Source: Streptomyces chartreusis
GTDB taxonomy: Bacteria; Actinomycetota; Actinomycetes; Streptomycetales; Streptomycetaceae
Length of the DNA stretch: 64,000 nucleotides
Direction: 5' to 3'
Assembly: GCF_008704715.1 (NCBI RefSeq)
Contig: NZ_CP023689.1
Location: 1,922,001 to 1,986,000, forward strand
The notes beneath the pieces are model-generated. The model ran no database searches, was not told the DNA's origin, and saw only the letters and a list, made by a program, of their open reading frames with translations. The translations under genes were made by a program, and so were the position numbers. Shown piece by piece: positions 52,963 to 61,588 of the stretch (positions within the stretch are counted from its first letter, which is position 1; each line of letters starts with the position of its first letter).

Positions 52963-53406
52963 CTACTTCTCGACCTCGGCGGCGAGCTTGACCAGCAGCG
53001 CGTCGTAGATCCGGCCGAGGCCCTTGGGCGCGAAGGTCCTCTCGAAGAAGCCGCCGATGCCGCCGGCGCCCTGCCAGGTGCTGGTCACGACGACCCGGGA
53101 CCTGCCCTCGCCGGCCGGGGTGACCCGCCAGGTGGTGACCATGGAGGAGTTGCGGTCCTTCTCGACGAGCTCGCCGTCGGTGGGCTCGCTGACCTCCAGG
53201 AGGCAGTCGCGCACCCGCTTGCTGGTGGCCTGGAGCTTCCAGTGGACGAGGGTGCCCTCGCCGTCGCCGCCCTCGCGCACCTCGTACTCGCTGAAGTGCT
53301 CGGGCAGGAGCTTCTGCCGGGTGCCGCTGTAGTCGGCGAGGGCGTCGAACACCTTCTCCGCGTCCGCCGCGACGACCCGCTCCGTAGTGGCCTCGACCTG
53401 CGCCAT
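52963..53406 (-). CDS. SRPBCC-family protein
   Basis: 147 residues from the ATG at 53406 ([15 protein letters not shown]). The START-like fold is indicated by the [22 protein letters not shown] opening, a [18 protein letters not shown] core and a C-terminal amphipathic helix [15 protein letters not shown]. Members bind lipids, polyketides or other hydrophobic ligands. It is a stand-alone gene, divergent from the radical SAM gene. Confidence 0.85.
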   Translation of the reverse strand: MAQVEATTERVVAADAEKVFDALADYSGTRQKLLPEHFSEYEVREGGDGEGTLVHWKLQATSKRVRDCLLEVSEPTDGELVEKDRNSSMVTTWRVTPAGEGRSRVVVTSTWQGAGGIGGFFERTFAPKGLGRIYDALLVKLAAEVEK

Positions 53407-53554
53407 TGACTTCCTCCAGGACCAGAATTCTCGGGGGCTGGAGCAAGCCAACCACCCCGCTCCCGGCCCGCCCAAATCGGGGTCCCGAACTCTTCCCCGA
53501 AGCGGTCGCACAGTGATCGAAAACGAAGCACGGCAAGAGGTCGCACGATCAAGG

Positions 53555-53566
53555 GAACATGTGTTC
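53555..53566. promoter_or_regulatory. SOS-box-like site GAAC-N4-GTTC
   Basis: GAACATGTGTTC is 32 bp upstream of the radical SAM start. The core equals the actinobacterial LexA box TCGAAC-N4-GTTCGA, but the outer two base pairs on both sides are GG and TA, not TC and GA. From memory the mycobacterial relative Rv2578c is in the LexA regulon. Confidence 0.55.
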
Positions 53567-53598
53567 TATTCTGTGGGCAGTGCTACCGAGGAGGCCTC

Positions 53599-54642
53599 AT
53601 GCGCTGGGAGAACCTCACCCTGGAGTCCGACCACAGCCGTGCCGACTCCGCGCTGTTCGGCGCGGACGCGGTGGTCACCCGTACCTTCGACACGCCCGAG
53701 TTCGCCGGGATCACGTTCCACGAGATCCGGGCCCGCTCGATCCTCAACCGGGTGCCGGGCGCCTCGCGCATGCCCTTCGAGTGGACGGTCAACCCCTATC
53801 GGGGCTGCTCGCACGCGTGCGTGTACTGCTTCGCGCGCAAGACGCACAGCTATCTGGACCTCGACACGGGCCTCGGCTTCGACTCCCAGATCGTGGTCAA
53901 GGTGAACGCGCCGGACGTGCTGCGCCGCCAGCTCGCCTCGCGCCGCTGGCAGGGCGACCACATAGCGATGGGCACGAACGTCGACTGCTACCAGCGCGCG
54001 GAGGGGCGCTACCGGCTGATGCCGGGGATCCTCGCCGCCCTGCGGGACCACGCCAACCCTTACTCGATCCTCACCAAGGGCACGCTCATCCTGCGCGACC
54101 TCGACCTGCTGAAGCAGTCGAGCGAGGTGACCGACGTCGGCATCTCGGTGTCGGTCGGCTTCGTCGACCCCGAGCTGTGGCGCACCGTGGAGCCGGGCAC
54201 GCCCGCCCCGGAACGGCGCCTGGACGTCGTACGGACCCTGACCGAGCACGGACTCGGGTGCGGGGTACTGATGGCGCCGGTGATCCCGTTCCTCGGCGAC
54301 AGCCCGGCGCAACTGCGGGCCACCGTGCGGGCGATCGCCGCCTCCGGGGCCACCTCGGTCACCCCGCTGGTGCTGCATCTGCGGCCCGGGGCCCGTGAGT
54401 GGTTCATGGCGTGGCTGGGCCGTGAGCACCCGTATCTGGTGCGCCGCTACGAGCGGCTGTACGCGGACGGCGCCTACGCGCCGAAGTGGTACCAGCGCCG
54501 GATCACCCGTCAGGTCCACGACCTGGCGCAGGAGTACGGCATCGGCCCCTCGCGGGCGGGGATGCCCCGACGGATCCGCGAACCGGAGCCTGCCGAGGCC
54601 GGGGCGACGACAACCGAGCCGACCCAACTCTCGCTCATTTGA
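53599..54642 (+). CDS. Rv2578c-family radical SAM protein
   Basis: 347 residues. The radical SAM cluster motif is CSHACVYC (CxxxCxxC, about residues 73-80), preceded by FEWTVNPYRG, the typical opening of this family, which resembles spore photoproduct lyase and other SPASM-less radical SAM proteins. It also has MGTNVDCYQRAEG and SILTKGTLILRD. The biochemical role is unknown; its association with DNA damage regulation in mycobacteria suggests a repair-related job. An SOS-box-like site lies in its promoter. Confidence 0.85.
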   Translation: MRWENLTLESDHSRADSALFGADAVVTRTFDTPEFAGITFHEIRARSILNRVPGASRMPFEWTVNPYRGCSHACVYCFARKTHSYLDLDTGLGFDSQIVVKVNAPDVLRRQLASRRWQGDHIAMGTNVDCYQRAEGRYRLMPGILAALRDHANPYSILTKGTLILRDLDLLKQSSEVTDVGISVSVGFVDPELWRTVEPGTPAPERRLDVVRTLTEHGLGCGVLMAPVIPFLGDSPAQLRATVRAIAASGATSVTPLVLHLRPGAREWFMAWLGREHPYLVRRYERLYADGAYAPKWYQRRITRQVHDLAQEYGIGPSRAGMPRRIREPEPAEAGATTTEPTQLSLI

Positions 54643-54778
54643 GAGCATTGGAGGGCATCCCTCGACCCAATCGGGTCAAGTGTGATCATAAGAAGTTCTC
54701 CCGGGCGTCCATGCCGGGACGATGCGGCCAGGACCGCGACCCTCGCGGCCCCAGACCCTCCGTCCTGGGGAGGACCCC

Positions 54779-56329
54779 ATGGGAAAACGCGCAGCCGTAC
54801 TGTGCGGCGCCGCCGTCCTCGTCGCCGGGACCGTGACGGCCGTCCCCGCGCAGGCACAGACAGCGCCCCTCGCCTGGAAGAAGTGCGGCACCGCGAAGTA
54901 CCCGAGGCTCCAGTGCGCGTCCCTCGAAGTGCCGCTCGACCACAGCGCCCCGCAGGGCCGGCGGATCACCCTCGCGCTGTCCCGCGTCCCGCACACCGCG
55001 AAGAAGTACCAGGGCCCCCTGCTGGTCAACCCCGGCGGCCCGGGCGGGAGCGGCCTGACCCTCGCCGGTTTCGTCGCCTCGGCGCTGCCCAAGGCCGTCG
55101 CCGCCCAGTACGACGTCATCGGGTTCGACCCGCGCGGGGTCGGCAGGAGCAAGCCCGCCCTCGACTGCAAGCCGCGCCACTTCGCCCCGGTGCGCCCCGA
55201 CTCCGTGCCGGTCACACCGCGCGCTGAGCAGGCCAACCTGTCGCGCGCCCGGGCCTTCGCGCGGGCCTGCGCCGAGAAGTACGCGAGCGTGCTGCCGTAC
55301 ATCGACACCATCAGCTCCGTGCGCGACATCGACCGCATCCGTGCGGCCCTGGGCGAGCGGCGGATCAACTACTTCGGCTACTCGTACGGCACCTATCTGG
55401 GCGCCGTCTACGCCAAGCTCTACCCGCAGCGGGTGCGCCGGGCGGCCCTGGACTCCGTCGTCGACCCGACCGGCGTCTGGTACGGCGCCAACCTCGCGCA
55501 GGACATCGCCTTCGACGACCGGCACCGTGCCCTCATGGCCTGGATCGCCAAGCACGACGCGACCTACCGGCTCGGCACCGACCCGGCGCGGGTCGAGGCC
55601 AAGTGGTACGCGATGCGGGCGGCGCTGGCCAGGAAGCCGGCCGGCGGCAAGGTGGGCGCCTCGGAACTCGAGGACACCTTCCTGCCCGGCGGCTACTACA
55701 ACGGCTACTGGCCCTACCTCGCCGAGGCGTTCGCGGCGTACGCGAACAAGAAGGACACCGCCCCGCTGACCGAGGCGTACGCGAACTTCGGTGCCGCCGA
55801 CGCCTCCGACGACAACGGCTACAGCGTTTACGCGGCGGTGCAGTGCCGGGACGCCTCCTGGCCGCGCGACTGGCGGCGGTGGCGGACGGACAACCGGGCC
55901 GTGTACGCCAAGGCACCGTTCATGACCTGGAACAACGCCTGGTACAACGCGCCGTGCGCGTTCTGGCCGACGAACTCGCTGCGCTCGGTGGACATCGCCA
56001 ATACGAAGGTGCCGCCGATGCTGCTGTTCCAGGCGACCGACGACGCCGCCACCCCGTACGAGGGCGCCGTCACGGCCCACCGGCGGCTGGCCCGCTCCAG
56101 CCTGGTCGTCGAGCGCGGCGGCGGCAACCACGCGGTCACGCTGGGCGGGAACGCCTGCCTGGACAAGCACCTCGCGGCCTACCTCGCGGACGGCACGGTG
56201 CCGCGCGGCACGGGCACGGTCGACGCGGTGTGCGACGCGCGGCCCGACCCGAAGCCGCTGAGCGCCAAGGCCAAGGTCACGGCGTCACGCGGCGCCGAAC
56301 TGCACGGACTGCTCGGTTTCCGGCACTGA
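54779..56329 (+). CDS. Secreted tripeptidyl aminopeptidase-like alpha/beta-hydrolase (Tap family, S33)
   Basis: 516 residues from the ATG at 54779, with a GGGGAGGAC ribosome site. Signal peptide (AAVLCGAAVLVAGTVTAVPAQA, cut near residue 26). Features of the S33 tripeptidyl aminopeptidase family: LLVNPGGPGGSG, VIGFDPRGVGRS, nucleophile in YFGYSYGTYLG, Asp in QATDDAATPYE and His in GGGNHAVT. The extra C-terminal and lid regions match Streptomyces Tap enzymes. It removes tripeptides from secreted proteins. Gene is monocistronic. Confidence 0.88.
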   Translation: MGKRAAVLCGAAVLVAGTVTAVPAQAQTAPLAWKKCGTAKYPRLQCASLEVPLDHSAPQGRRITLALSRVPHTAKKYQGPLLVNPGGPGGSGLTLAGFVASALPKAVAAQYDVIGFDPRGVGRSKPALDCKPRHFAPVRPDSVPVTPRAEQANLSRARAFARACAEKYASVLPYIDTISSVRDIDRIRAALGERRINYFGYSYGTYLGAVYAKLYPQRVRRAALDSVVDPTGVWYGANLAQDIAFDDRHRALMAWIAKHDATYRLGTDPARVEAKWYAMRAALARKPAGGKVGASELEDTFLPGGYYNGYWPYLAEAFAAYANKKDTAPLTEAYANFGAADASDDNGYSVYAAVQCRDASWPRDWRRWRTDNRAVYAKAPFMTWNNAWYNAPCAFWPTNSLRSVDIANTKVPPMLLFQATDDAATPYEGAVTAHRRLARSSLVVERGGGNHAVTLGGNACLDKHLAAYLADGTVPRGTGTVDAVCDARPDPKPLSAKAKVTASRGAELHGLLGFRH

Positions 56330-56382
56330 GCGGCCGATGACCCGTCGGGGGCGTTGTCAGTGCCATGCTCCACGATGGACGC

Positions 56383-56781
56383 ATGAGTGAGCTGACCAGG
56401 ATTCCCGCCCCCGACGGCGTCGCCCCCGCCGCCCAGTACTCGCACGTCGTGCTGGGCACCGGCCGTTTCGTCGCCGTCTCCGGCCAGCTCGCCCTGGACG
56501 AGGACGGCGAACTCGTCGGCGAGGGCGACGCGGCGGCGCAGGCCCGCCAGGTCTTCGAGAACCTGCGGCGCTGTCTGACCGCCGCCGGGGCGACCTTCGA
56601 CGATGTCGTCAAACTCACCTATTTCGTCACGGACATGGCCCATATGCCCGCCGTCCGCGCGGCCCGCGCCGAGCACATACCCGACGACCGGCTGCCGGCC
56701 GCGTCGGCGGTCCGGGTCGCCGGTCTGGTGCGTCCGGAGTTCCTCATGGAGGTGGAGGCGTACGCGGTGCTGCCGGGTTAA
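56383..56781 (+). CDS. RidA/YjgF-family protein
   Basis: 132 residues from the ATG at 56383 (MSELTRIPAPDGVAP). RidA motifs: YSHVVLGTGRFVAVSGQLALDEDGELV, ARQVFENLRRCL and a C-terminal RVAGLVRPEFLMEVEAYAVL with the imine-binding Arg. Members hydrolyse reactive enamine/imine intermediates made by PLP enzymes, though several RidA-like proteins have other roles. It precedes the GNAT gene by 40 bp on the same strand. Confidence 0.88.
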   Translation: MSELTRIPAPDGVAPAAQYSHVVLGTGRFVAVSGQLALDEDGELVGEGDAAAQARQVFENLRRCLTAAGATFDDVVKLTYFVTDMAHMPAVRAARAEHIPDDRLPAASAVRVAGLVRPEFLMEVEAYAVLPG

Positions 56782-56821
56782 TGGGCCGCGCCGCCCCGGC
56801 CGGCACGCCTAGGGTCCCTTC

Positions 56822-57391
56822 ATGGACGACGACCGCATACGGATCCGCCCCATGACCCCGGCCGACTGCGACCGGGTCGCCGAGATCCGCATCGGCGGCT
56901 GGCGCAGCGCCTACCGGGGACTGGTACCGCAGTCCTACCTGGACGCCCTGGATGTGGCGCGGGACGCCGAGCGCCGGCGCGGCTATTTCTCGCAGCGCGA
57001 CGCAAGCGTGGTCGACCTGGTCGCCGTGGGGGCACCTCCCAGGCCGTCCAGGCACTGGGGGAGGGACGGCGAGATCGTCGGCTGGGCCTGCCACGGTCCG
57101 TACCGCGACGGCGAAGCGCGCACCGAGGACGTCGAGTTGTACGCCATCTACGTCGACCCCGGGCGGTACGGCACCGGCATCGGGCACGCCCTGCTCCAGG
57201 AGTCGGTGCGCCGCTGCACGGCCGCCGGTCATTCCCGGATGCTGCTGTGGGTGCTCAAGGACAACGCCCGCGCCCGCCGCTTCTACGAGCGGGCGGGCTT
57301 CCGCGCGGACGGCGCCGAGGAGCCCTTCGAGGTGGAGGGGGTCGAGGTGCCGGAGGTGCGGTACGCGCGGGAGTTGACGCCTCACCGTTGA
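56822..57391 (+). CDS. GNAT-family N-acetyltransferase with an in-frame insertion
   Basis: 189 residues. Motif A is YAIYVDPGRYGTGIGHALLQ (Q/R-x-x-G-x-G/A loop), with the C-terminal LWVLKDNARARRFYERAGFR. Between residues about 69 and 82 the protein carries GAPPRPSRHWGRD, coded by a G/C-rich palindromic 40-bp segment (57026-57066) between VDLVAV and EIVGWACHG, where relatives would have a short hinge. It seems a recent insertion in frame. The 3' end overlaps the convergent HEAT gene by 10 bp. Confidence 0.85.
   Translation: MDDDRIRIRPMTPADCDRVAEIRIGGWRSAYRGLVPQSYLDALDVARDAERRRGYFSQRDASVVDLVAVGAPPRPSRHWGRDGEIVGWACHGPYRDGEARTEDVELYAIYVDPGRYGTGIGHALLQESVRRCTAAGHSRMLLWVLKDNARARRFYERAGFRADGAEEPFEVEGVEVPEVRYARELTPHR
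57026..57066. repeat. Short palindromic element inside the GNAT gene
   Basis: CCTCCCAG (57035-57042) and CTGGGGGAGG (57055-57064) form an imperfect inverted repeat. It resembles the GGGGCACCTCCC...GGGGGAGG elements I recall in Streptomyces genomes. Only this copy is within this window, though the hairpin at 60257-60279 has a similar C/G run. Confidence 0.6.
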
Positions 57392-57957
57392 CGGGGGATC
57401 AGCGCCAGCGCCCGTACCGCCGCCTCCGCGAGGGTCGGATGGGCCAGGGCCTCGTTGAGGACCTGCCGGGCCCGCGCGTCGCCCAGCGCGCCGAGCCCGT
57501 CCACACAGGCGAGGGCCACCCGGCGGTAGGGGTCGTGCGGACGCAGCCGCCGCTCCAGGGTGGTGATCAGGGCGGGGACGGCCTCGGGGGCGCGCAGTTC
57601 GACCAGGAGCCGGACGGGGTGCAGCGCGTAGGCGACGCGGAGTTCGTTGGTGGCGAGGGCGGCGGCCGCGCGGGCCGTGCGCGGGTCGCCGAGGCGGGCG
57701 AGGGCGTGGGCTGCGGAGACACAGCGCTCCGGATCGCGATGGTTGAGCAGCAGGACGAGCGACTCGAAGGCCCGCCGGTCCCGGGCGAGGCCCAGCCGGA
57801 ACGCGGCCAACTCCCTCGCCCACAGCGGCTGCCCCGGCGCGACCAGCACCTCCGCCAGTTCGTCGAGGTCCCCGGTCGCCACGAGGCGGTCGTACGCGGC
57901 CGACGCTCCCGACTCCTGCCGTAAGCGCTCCGTGAGTGATCGCAACTCTTCGTCCAT
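57382..57957 (-). CDS. HEAT-repeat-like protein
   Basis: 191 residues from the ATG at 57957 (MDEELRSLTERLRQ). It is built of repeated two-helix units: WARELAAFRLGLARDRRAFESLVLLL, RCVSAAHALARLGDPRTARAAA, YRRVALACVDGLGALGDARARQVL and a last LAEAAVRALALI. These are HEAT/PBS-lyase-like helical repeats giving a protein-binding scaffold. The role is unknown. The 3' end overlaps that of the GNAT gene. Confidence 0.75.
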   Translation of the reverse strand: MDEELRSLTERLRQESGASAAYDRLVATGDLDELAEVLVAPGQPLWARELAAFRLGLARDRRAFESLVLLLNHRDPERCVSAAHALARLGDPRTARAAAALATNELRVAYALHPVRLLVELRAPEAVPALITTLERRLRPHDPYRRVALACVDGLGALGDARARQVLNEALAHPTLAEAAVRALALIPRQR

Positions 57958-58335
57958 GATGCCGAGCGTATGCAAGCGGCCCGCGGTACGGGACCTACAT
58001 CACAAAGACGGGGGCTGGCGCGCTCGTTACCCACCGGTTAAGCTCATACGAGCGAGTTACCCACTCGCACACTTGCTTGCAGCGGCCTGGTGACGCAGCC
58101 GCCGCGAGTGCTGGTCGGTTCGGTACTTCAGGTACCTCAGTACGACTCGGCTCCGGGACAGGGCCGGTCGGATCGCTGTTCCCCGAGGCGTGTGCACGCT
58201 CTCGGCGACGGCACCGGGCGTGTGCGCCAGCAGCCCGGCAACACCCGCACTCAGTCTCCTCATCCGCACCCGGTGCGCGCTCTTCGCGCACTCGGGCGCG
58301 CTCCCAGTCGTCACCCTCATTCCTGGAGTCCCGCG
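57958..58335. other. Divergent intergenic region with inverted and direct repeats
   Basis: 378 bp between the HEAT gene and the hydroxyacyl-CoA dehydrogenase. It contains two GTTACCCAC direct repeats (58026-58034 and 58056-58064) and the inverted repeat GCGAGT-N5-ACTCGC (58053-58069). No gene was recognised; the frame of the dehydrogenase is open back to 58090 but without family-like sequence. Confidence 0.6.
58053..58069. promoter_or_regulatory. Candidate operator GCGAGT-N5-ACTCGC upstream of the hydroxyacyl-CoA dehydrogenase
   Basis: A perfect 6-bp inverted repeat with a 5-bp spacer. Its half-site is shared with the 14-bp palindrome upstream of ccr, so the same TetR-like regulator (gene at 60329) may bind both. 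Confidence 0.5.
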
Positions 58336-60141
58336 ATGGCCACTCCCCTGTCCGACACCCCTCAGTCCCCGCTCAAGACCGTCGCCGTGGTCGGCCTCGG
58401 CACCATGGGCACCGGTATCGCCGAGGTCCTGGCGAAGGCCGGTCGCGAGGTCATCGGCATCGACATCAGCGAGGCCGCGACCGCCAAGGCCGTCGCCGCA
58501 CTGGAGTCCTCGACCGCCCGCGCCGTGGAGCGCGGCCGGCTCACGGAGGACGAGCGCACGGACGCTCTCGCCCGCGTCCGCACCTTCACCGACCTGCGGG
58601 CCGCGGCCGACGCCGACCTGGTCATCGAGGTGGCTCCGGAGTCGTACGAGATCAAGCACCAGATCTTCCGCGAGCTGGACGGGATCGTGCGCCCCGGGAC
58701 GATCCTGGCGACCGGCACCAACGCCCTGTCGGTCACCCGGCTCGCCGCCGACTCGGCCCGCCCCGAGCGGGTGCTCGGCCTGCACTTCTTCAACCCGGCG
58801 CCGGCGATGCGGCTGGTCGAGGTGGTCTCCTCGGTGCTGACCGCGCCGACGGCCGTCTCCGCGGTCACCAACCTCGCCCTGGACCTCGGCAAGGAGCCCG
58901 TCGCGGTCGGCGACCGGCCCGGTTTCGTCGCCGACGGCCTGCTGTTCGGCTACCTCAACCAGGCCGCCGCCATGTACGAGGCGAAGTACGCCTCCCGCGA
59001 GGACATCGACGCCGCGATGCGGCTGGGCTGCGGCCTGCCGATGGGTCCGCTGGCGCTGCTCGACCTGATCGGCGTCGACACCGCCCGTACGGTCCTGGAC
59101 GCCATGTACGCCGAGTCCCGCGACCGGCTGCACGCCCCCGCGCCGATCCTCAAGCAGCTCAGCGAGGCGGGCCTGACGGGCCGTAAGTCTGGCCGTGGCT
59201 TCTACACCTACGAGGCCCCCGGCAGCGCCACCGTCGTGCGGGACGCGCTGACGCCGCTGGAGGGCGCCGCCCTGACCCCGGGCCGGACCGTCACCTCCGT
59301 CGGTGTCGCGGGCTCCGGCACCATGGCGTCCGGGATCGCGGAGGTCTTCGCCAAGGCCGGGTACCAGGTCGTGCTCGCCGCCCGCAGCGAGGAGAAGGCG
59401 CACACCGCGAAGGCCAGGATCGGCAAGTCCCTGGCGCGCTCCGTGGACAAGGGGCGGATGACCGCCGAGGCCGCCGCGCGGACCCTGGACCTGATCACCG
59501 CGGCGGGCAGCTACGACGCGTTCGCCGACGTCGATCTCGCCGTCGAGGCCGTCGCCGAGGACCTGGAGATCAAGCGTCAGCTGTTCGCGACGCTGGACAA
59601 GGTCTGCAAGCCGGGCGCGGTGCTGGCCACCACCACCTCCTCGCTGCCCGTCGTCGCCTGCGCCCGTGCCACCTCGCGTCCGCAGGACGTGATCGGCATG
59701 CACTTCTTCAACCCGGCGCCGGCGATGAAGCTGGTCGAGGTCGTCCGCACGGTCCTGACGGCCGACGACGTCCACGCGACGGTCCGCGAGGTCTGCGGCC
59801 GGATCAGGAAGCACGCCGTGGACTGCGGCGACCGGGCCGGGTTCATCGTGAACGCGCTGCTGTTCCCGTACCTGAACAACGCGATCAAGATGGTGCAGGA
59901 GCACTACGCCACCCTCGACGACATCGACGCGGCGATGAAGCTGGGCGGCGGCTACCCGATGGGCCCGTTCGAGCTGCTGGACGTCGTCGGACTCGACGTC
60001 TCCCTCGCGATCGAGAAGGTCCTGCACCGCGAGTTCCGCGACCCGGGTCTGGCTCCGGCGCCGCTCCTGGAGCACCTGGTGGCCGCGGGCTGCCTCGGCC
60101 GCAAGACGGGCCGCGGCTTCCGCGAATATGCCCGCCGCTAA
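58336..60141 (+). CDS. Fused double 3-hydroxyacyl-CoA (3-hydroxybutyryl-CoA) dehydrogenase
   Basis: 601 residues from the ATG at 58336 (GGAG about 8 nt upstream). Two full dehydrogenase units of about 290 residues: Rossmann motifs GLGTMGTGIAEVLAKAG and GSGTMASGIAEVFAKAG; catalytic His in LHFFNPAPAM and MHFFNPAPAM. In unit 2 the Ser and Asn of the active site are kept (TTTSSLPV and GFIVNALLFPYL); unit 1 has TGTNALSV and GFVADGLLFGYL, so Ser is replaced by Asn and Asn by Asp. Unit 1 may thus be inactive or altered. The product interconverts acetoacetyl- and 3-hydroxybutyryl-CoA, feeding ccr nearby. Confidence 0.88.
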   Translation: MATPLSDTPQSPLKTVAVVGLGTMGTGIAEVLAKAGREVIGIDISEAATAKAVAALESSTARAVERGRLTEDERTDALARVRTFTDLRAAADADLVIEVAPESYEIKHQIFRELDGIVRPGTILATGTNALSVTRLAADSARPERVLGLHFFNPAPAMRLVEVVSSVLTAPTAVSAVTNLALDLGKEPVAVGDRPGFVADGLLFGYLNQAAAMYEAKYASREDIDAAMRLGCGLPMGPLALLDLIGVDTARTVLDAMYAESRDRLHAPAPILKQLSEAGLTGRKSGRGFYTYEAPGSATVVRDALTPLEGAALTPGRTVTSVGVAGSGTMASGIAEVFAKAGYQVVLAARSEEKAHTAKARIGKSLARSVDKGRMTAEAAARTLDLITAAGSYDAFADVDLAVEAVAEDLEIKRQLFATLDKVCKPGAVLATTTSSLPVVACARATSRPQDVIGMHFFNPAPAMKLVEVVRTVLTADDVHATVREVCGRIRKHAVDCGDRAGFIVNALLFPYLNNAIKMVQEHYATLDDIDAAMKLGGGYPMGPFELLDVVGLDVSLAIEKVLHREFRDPGLAPAPLLEHLVAAGCLGRKTGRGFREYARR

Positions 60142-60256
60142 GGGACGTCCCGGCGACTGGTTCAGAGACGGTCAGGAGTGGGGCGGGCTGCTGGACCCCG
60201 GCAGCTCTCCCCCGGTCGTCCGGCGCGGCCCGGCCCCGACCGCCGAACCCGGTACT

Positions 60257-60279
60257 CCCCCGCCCGCGAAGGGCGGGGG
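60257..60279. terminator. G/C hairpin between dehydrogenase and TetR gene
   Basis: CCCCCGCCC (60257-60265) and GGGCGGGGG (60271-60279) are perfect 9-bp arms with a GCGAA loop, followed by AAACC. It may end transcription of the dehydrogenase; no U-tract. Confidence 0.55.
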
Positions 60280-60328
60280 AAACCCCGTGCATGCGCATCA
60301 AGCTGCGCACATGCAGTACGTTCGGGTC

Positions 60329-61141
60329 ATGTCCCAGCCCGCCAAGTCCTCACGTACACCCACGACGCCCGACGCGCCGGAAAGTGCCGCCGGCAGTCGC
60401 GCGGCCGCTCAACGGCTCAAGATGCGCCGCGAACTGGCGGCCGCGGCGATGGAGCTGTTCGCGACCAAGGGGTACGAGGCGACCACCGTCGACGAGATCG
60501 CGGCCGCGGCCGGGGTCGCCCGCCGTACGTTCTTCCGCCACTTCCGTTCCAAGGAAGAGGCGATCTTCCCGGACCACGACGACACCCTGATCCGCGCCGA
60601 GGCGGTCCTGAACGCCGCCCCGGCCCATGAGCACCCGCTCGACACGGTGTGCCGCGGCATCAAGGAAGTCATGCGGATGTACGCGGCCCGGCCGGAGATC
60701 TCGGTCGCCCGCTACAAGCTCACGCGTGAGGTGCCCACCCTGCGCGAGGCGGAGATCGCGTCGGTCGCCCGCTACGAGCGCCTCTTCACCCGCTACCTCC
60801 TCGGCCACTTCGACGAGCACGCCCACGACGACGACGCCAACGACGACCCGCTGCTGGCCGAGGTCGCCGCGTCGGCCGTGGTCACCGCGCACAACCACGT
60901 ACTGCGGCGCTGGCTGCGGGCCGGCGGCCAGGGCGACGTGGAGGCACAGCTCGACCACGCCTTCGCGATCGTCCGCAGGACCTTCGGATCGGGCATCGGG
61001 GCGGGCCGGGACACCGCCCCGCGCACGGCACCGGCCTCGGTGGCCGCGCAGGGCGAGGTGCTGGTGACGGTGGCCAGGACCGACGCCCCGCTGGACGAGG
61101 TGATGCGGACGATCGAGCAGGCGCTGAAGGAGCGGGCCTAG
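60329..61141 (+). CDS. TetR-family transcriptional regulator
   Basis: 270 residues from the ATG at 60329 (MSQPAKSSRTPTTPD). The HTH region (about 45-90) contains MELFATKGYEATTVDEIAA and GVARRTFFRHFRSKEEA, typical TetR. The long C-terminal ligand domain is unassigned. Its leader has an imperfect palindrome (GCATGCGC..GCGCACATGC, about 60289-60314) that may be an autoregulatory site. It sits between the hydroxyacyl-CoA dehydrogenase and ccr, so it is a candidate regulator of both, recognising an acyl-CoA. Confidence 0.88.
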   Translation: MSQPAKSSRTPTTPDAPESAAGSRAAAQRLKMRRELAAAAMELFATKGYEATTVDEIAAAAGVARRTFFRHFRSKEEAIFPDHDDTLIRAEAVLNAAPAHEHPLDTVCRGIKEVMRMYAARPEISVARYKLTREVPTLREAEIASVARYERLFTRYLLGHFDEHAHDDDANDDPLLAEVAASAVVTAHNHVLRRWLRAGGQGDVEAQLDHAFAIVRRTFGSGIGAGRDTAPRTAPASVAAQGEVLVTVARTDAPLDEVMRTIEQALKERA

Positions 61142-61272
61142 GCGGTCCGGTCCGGCCCCGGGCCCGACTCGGTACGCACGCGATGGATCCCCCGGCGGGA
61201 ACCATCGCGTGCGCTCGTCCGTCCTCCATGTCGAGGCACGATCTTCGTGGTGTGCGACGGAAGCGAGTTGCC

Positions 61273-61491
61273 ATGCAGGCGGACGACCCGACCAGGCTCG
61301 AAGCCACTCTCACCGACGGACGGCGTATGACCCTGTCCCTGCCGCAGAGCGACGCGAAGTGGGCCGCGGACGGCATAAAGGGCCTGCGCGTCGTCCCGCC
61401 CACCCACACGGGCCGCGGCGAGGAGCCGCCCGCCCTCCCCGACGAGCCGATGCTCCCGCTGAAGATGGCACTGCTCGGCTTCGACGGCTAG
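61273..61491 (+). CDS. Small hypothetical protein, 72 aa
   Basis: 72 residues from the ATG at 61273, with an AAGCGAG leader. It has no hydrophobic helix and is rich in Pro and charged residues; the sequence RLEATLTDGRRMTLSLPQSD looks like a beta-hairpin. Function unknown. It sits 131 bp after the TetR gene and is followed by a strong terminator. Confidence 0.6.
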   Translation: MQADDPTRLEATLTDGRRMTLSLPQSDAKWAADGIKGLRVVPPTHTGRGEEPPALPDEPMLPLKMALLGFDG

Positions 61492-61508
61492 CCCCGACGC
61501 CCGACGCC

Positions 61509-61539
61509 AAGCCGCCCCGTTTACCGGGGCGGCTTTTTT
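61509..61539 (+). terminator. Rho-independent terminator
   Basis: AAGCCGCCCCG and CGGGGCGGCTT form an 11-bp stem around a short loop, followed by a run of T. It ends the TetR/small-gene transcript before ccr. Confidence 0.92.
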
Positions 61540-61588
61540 GTGCCTCGAGATGACCGGCAGATGACGACCGAAAGCGCCCGATTGATAC

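Noticed and set aside
58090..58335. N-terminal extension of the hydroxyacyl-CoA dehydrogenase
   Set aside because: Sequence is Pro/Arg/His-rich without Rossmann features; the ATG at 58336 has a ribosome site and starts 15 residues before the NAD motif.
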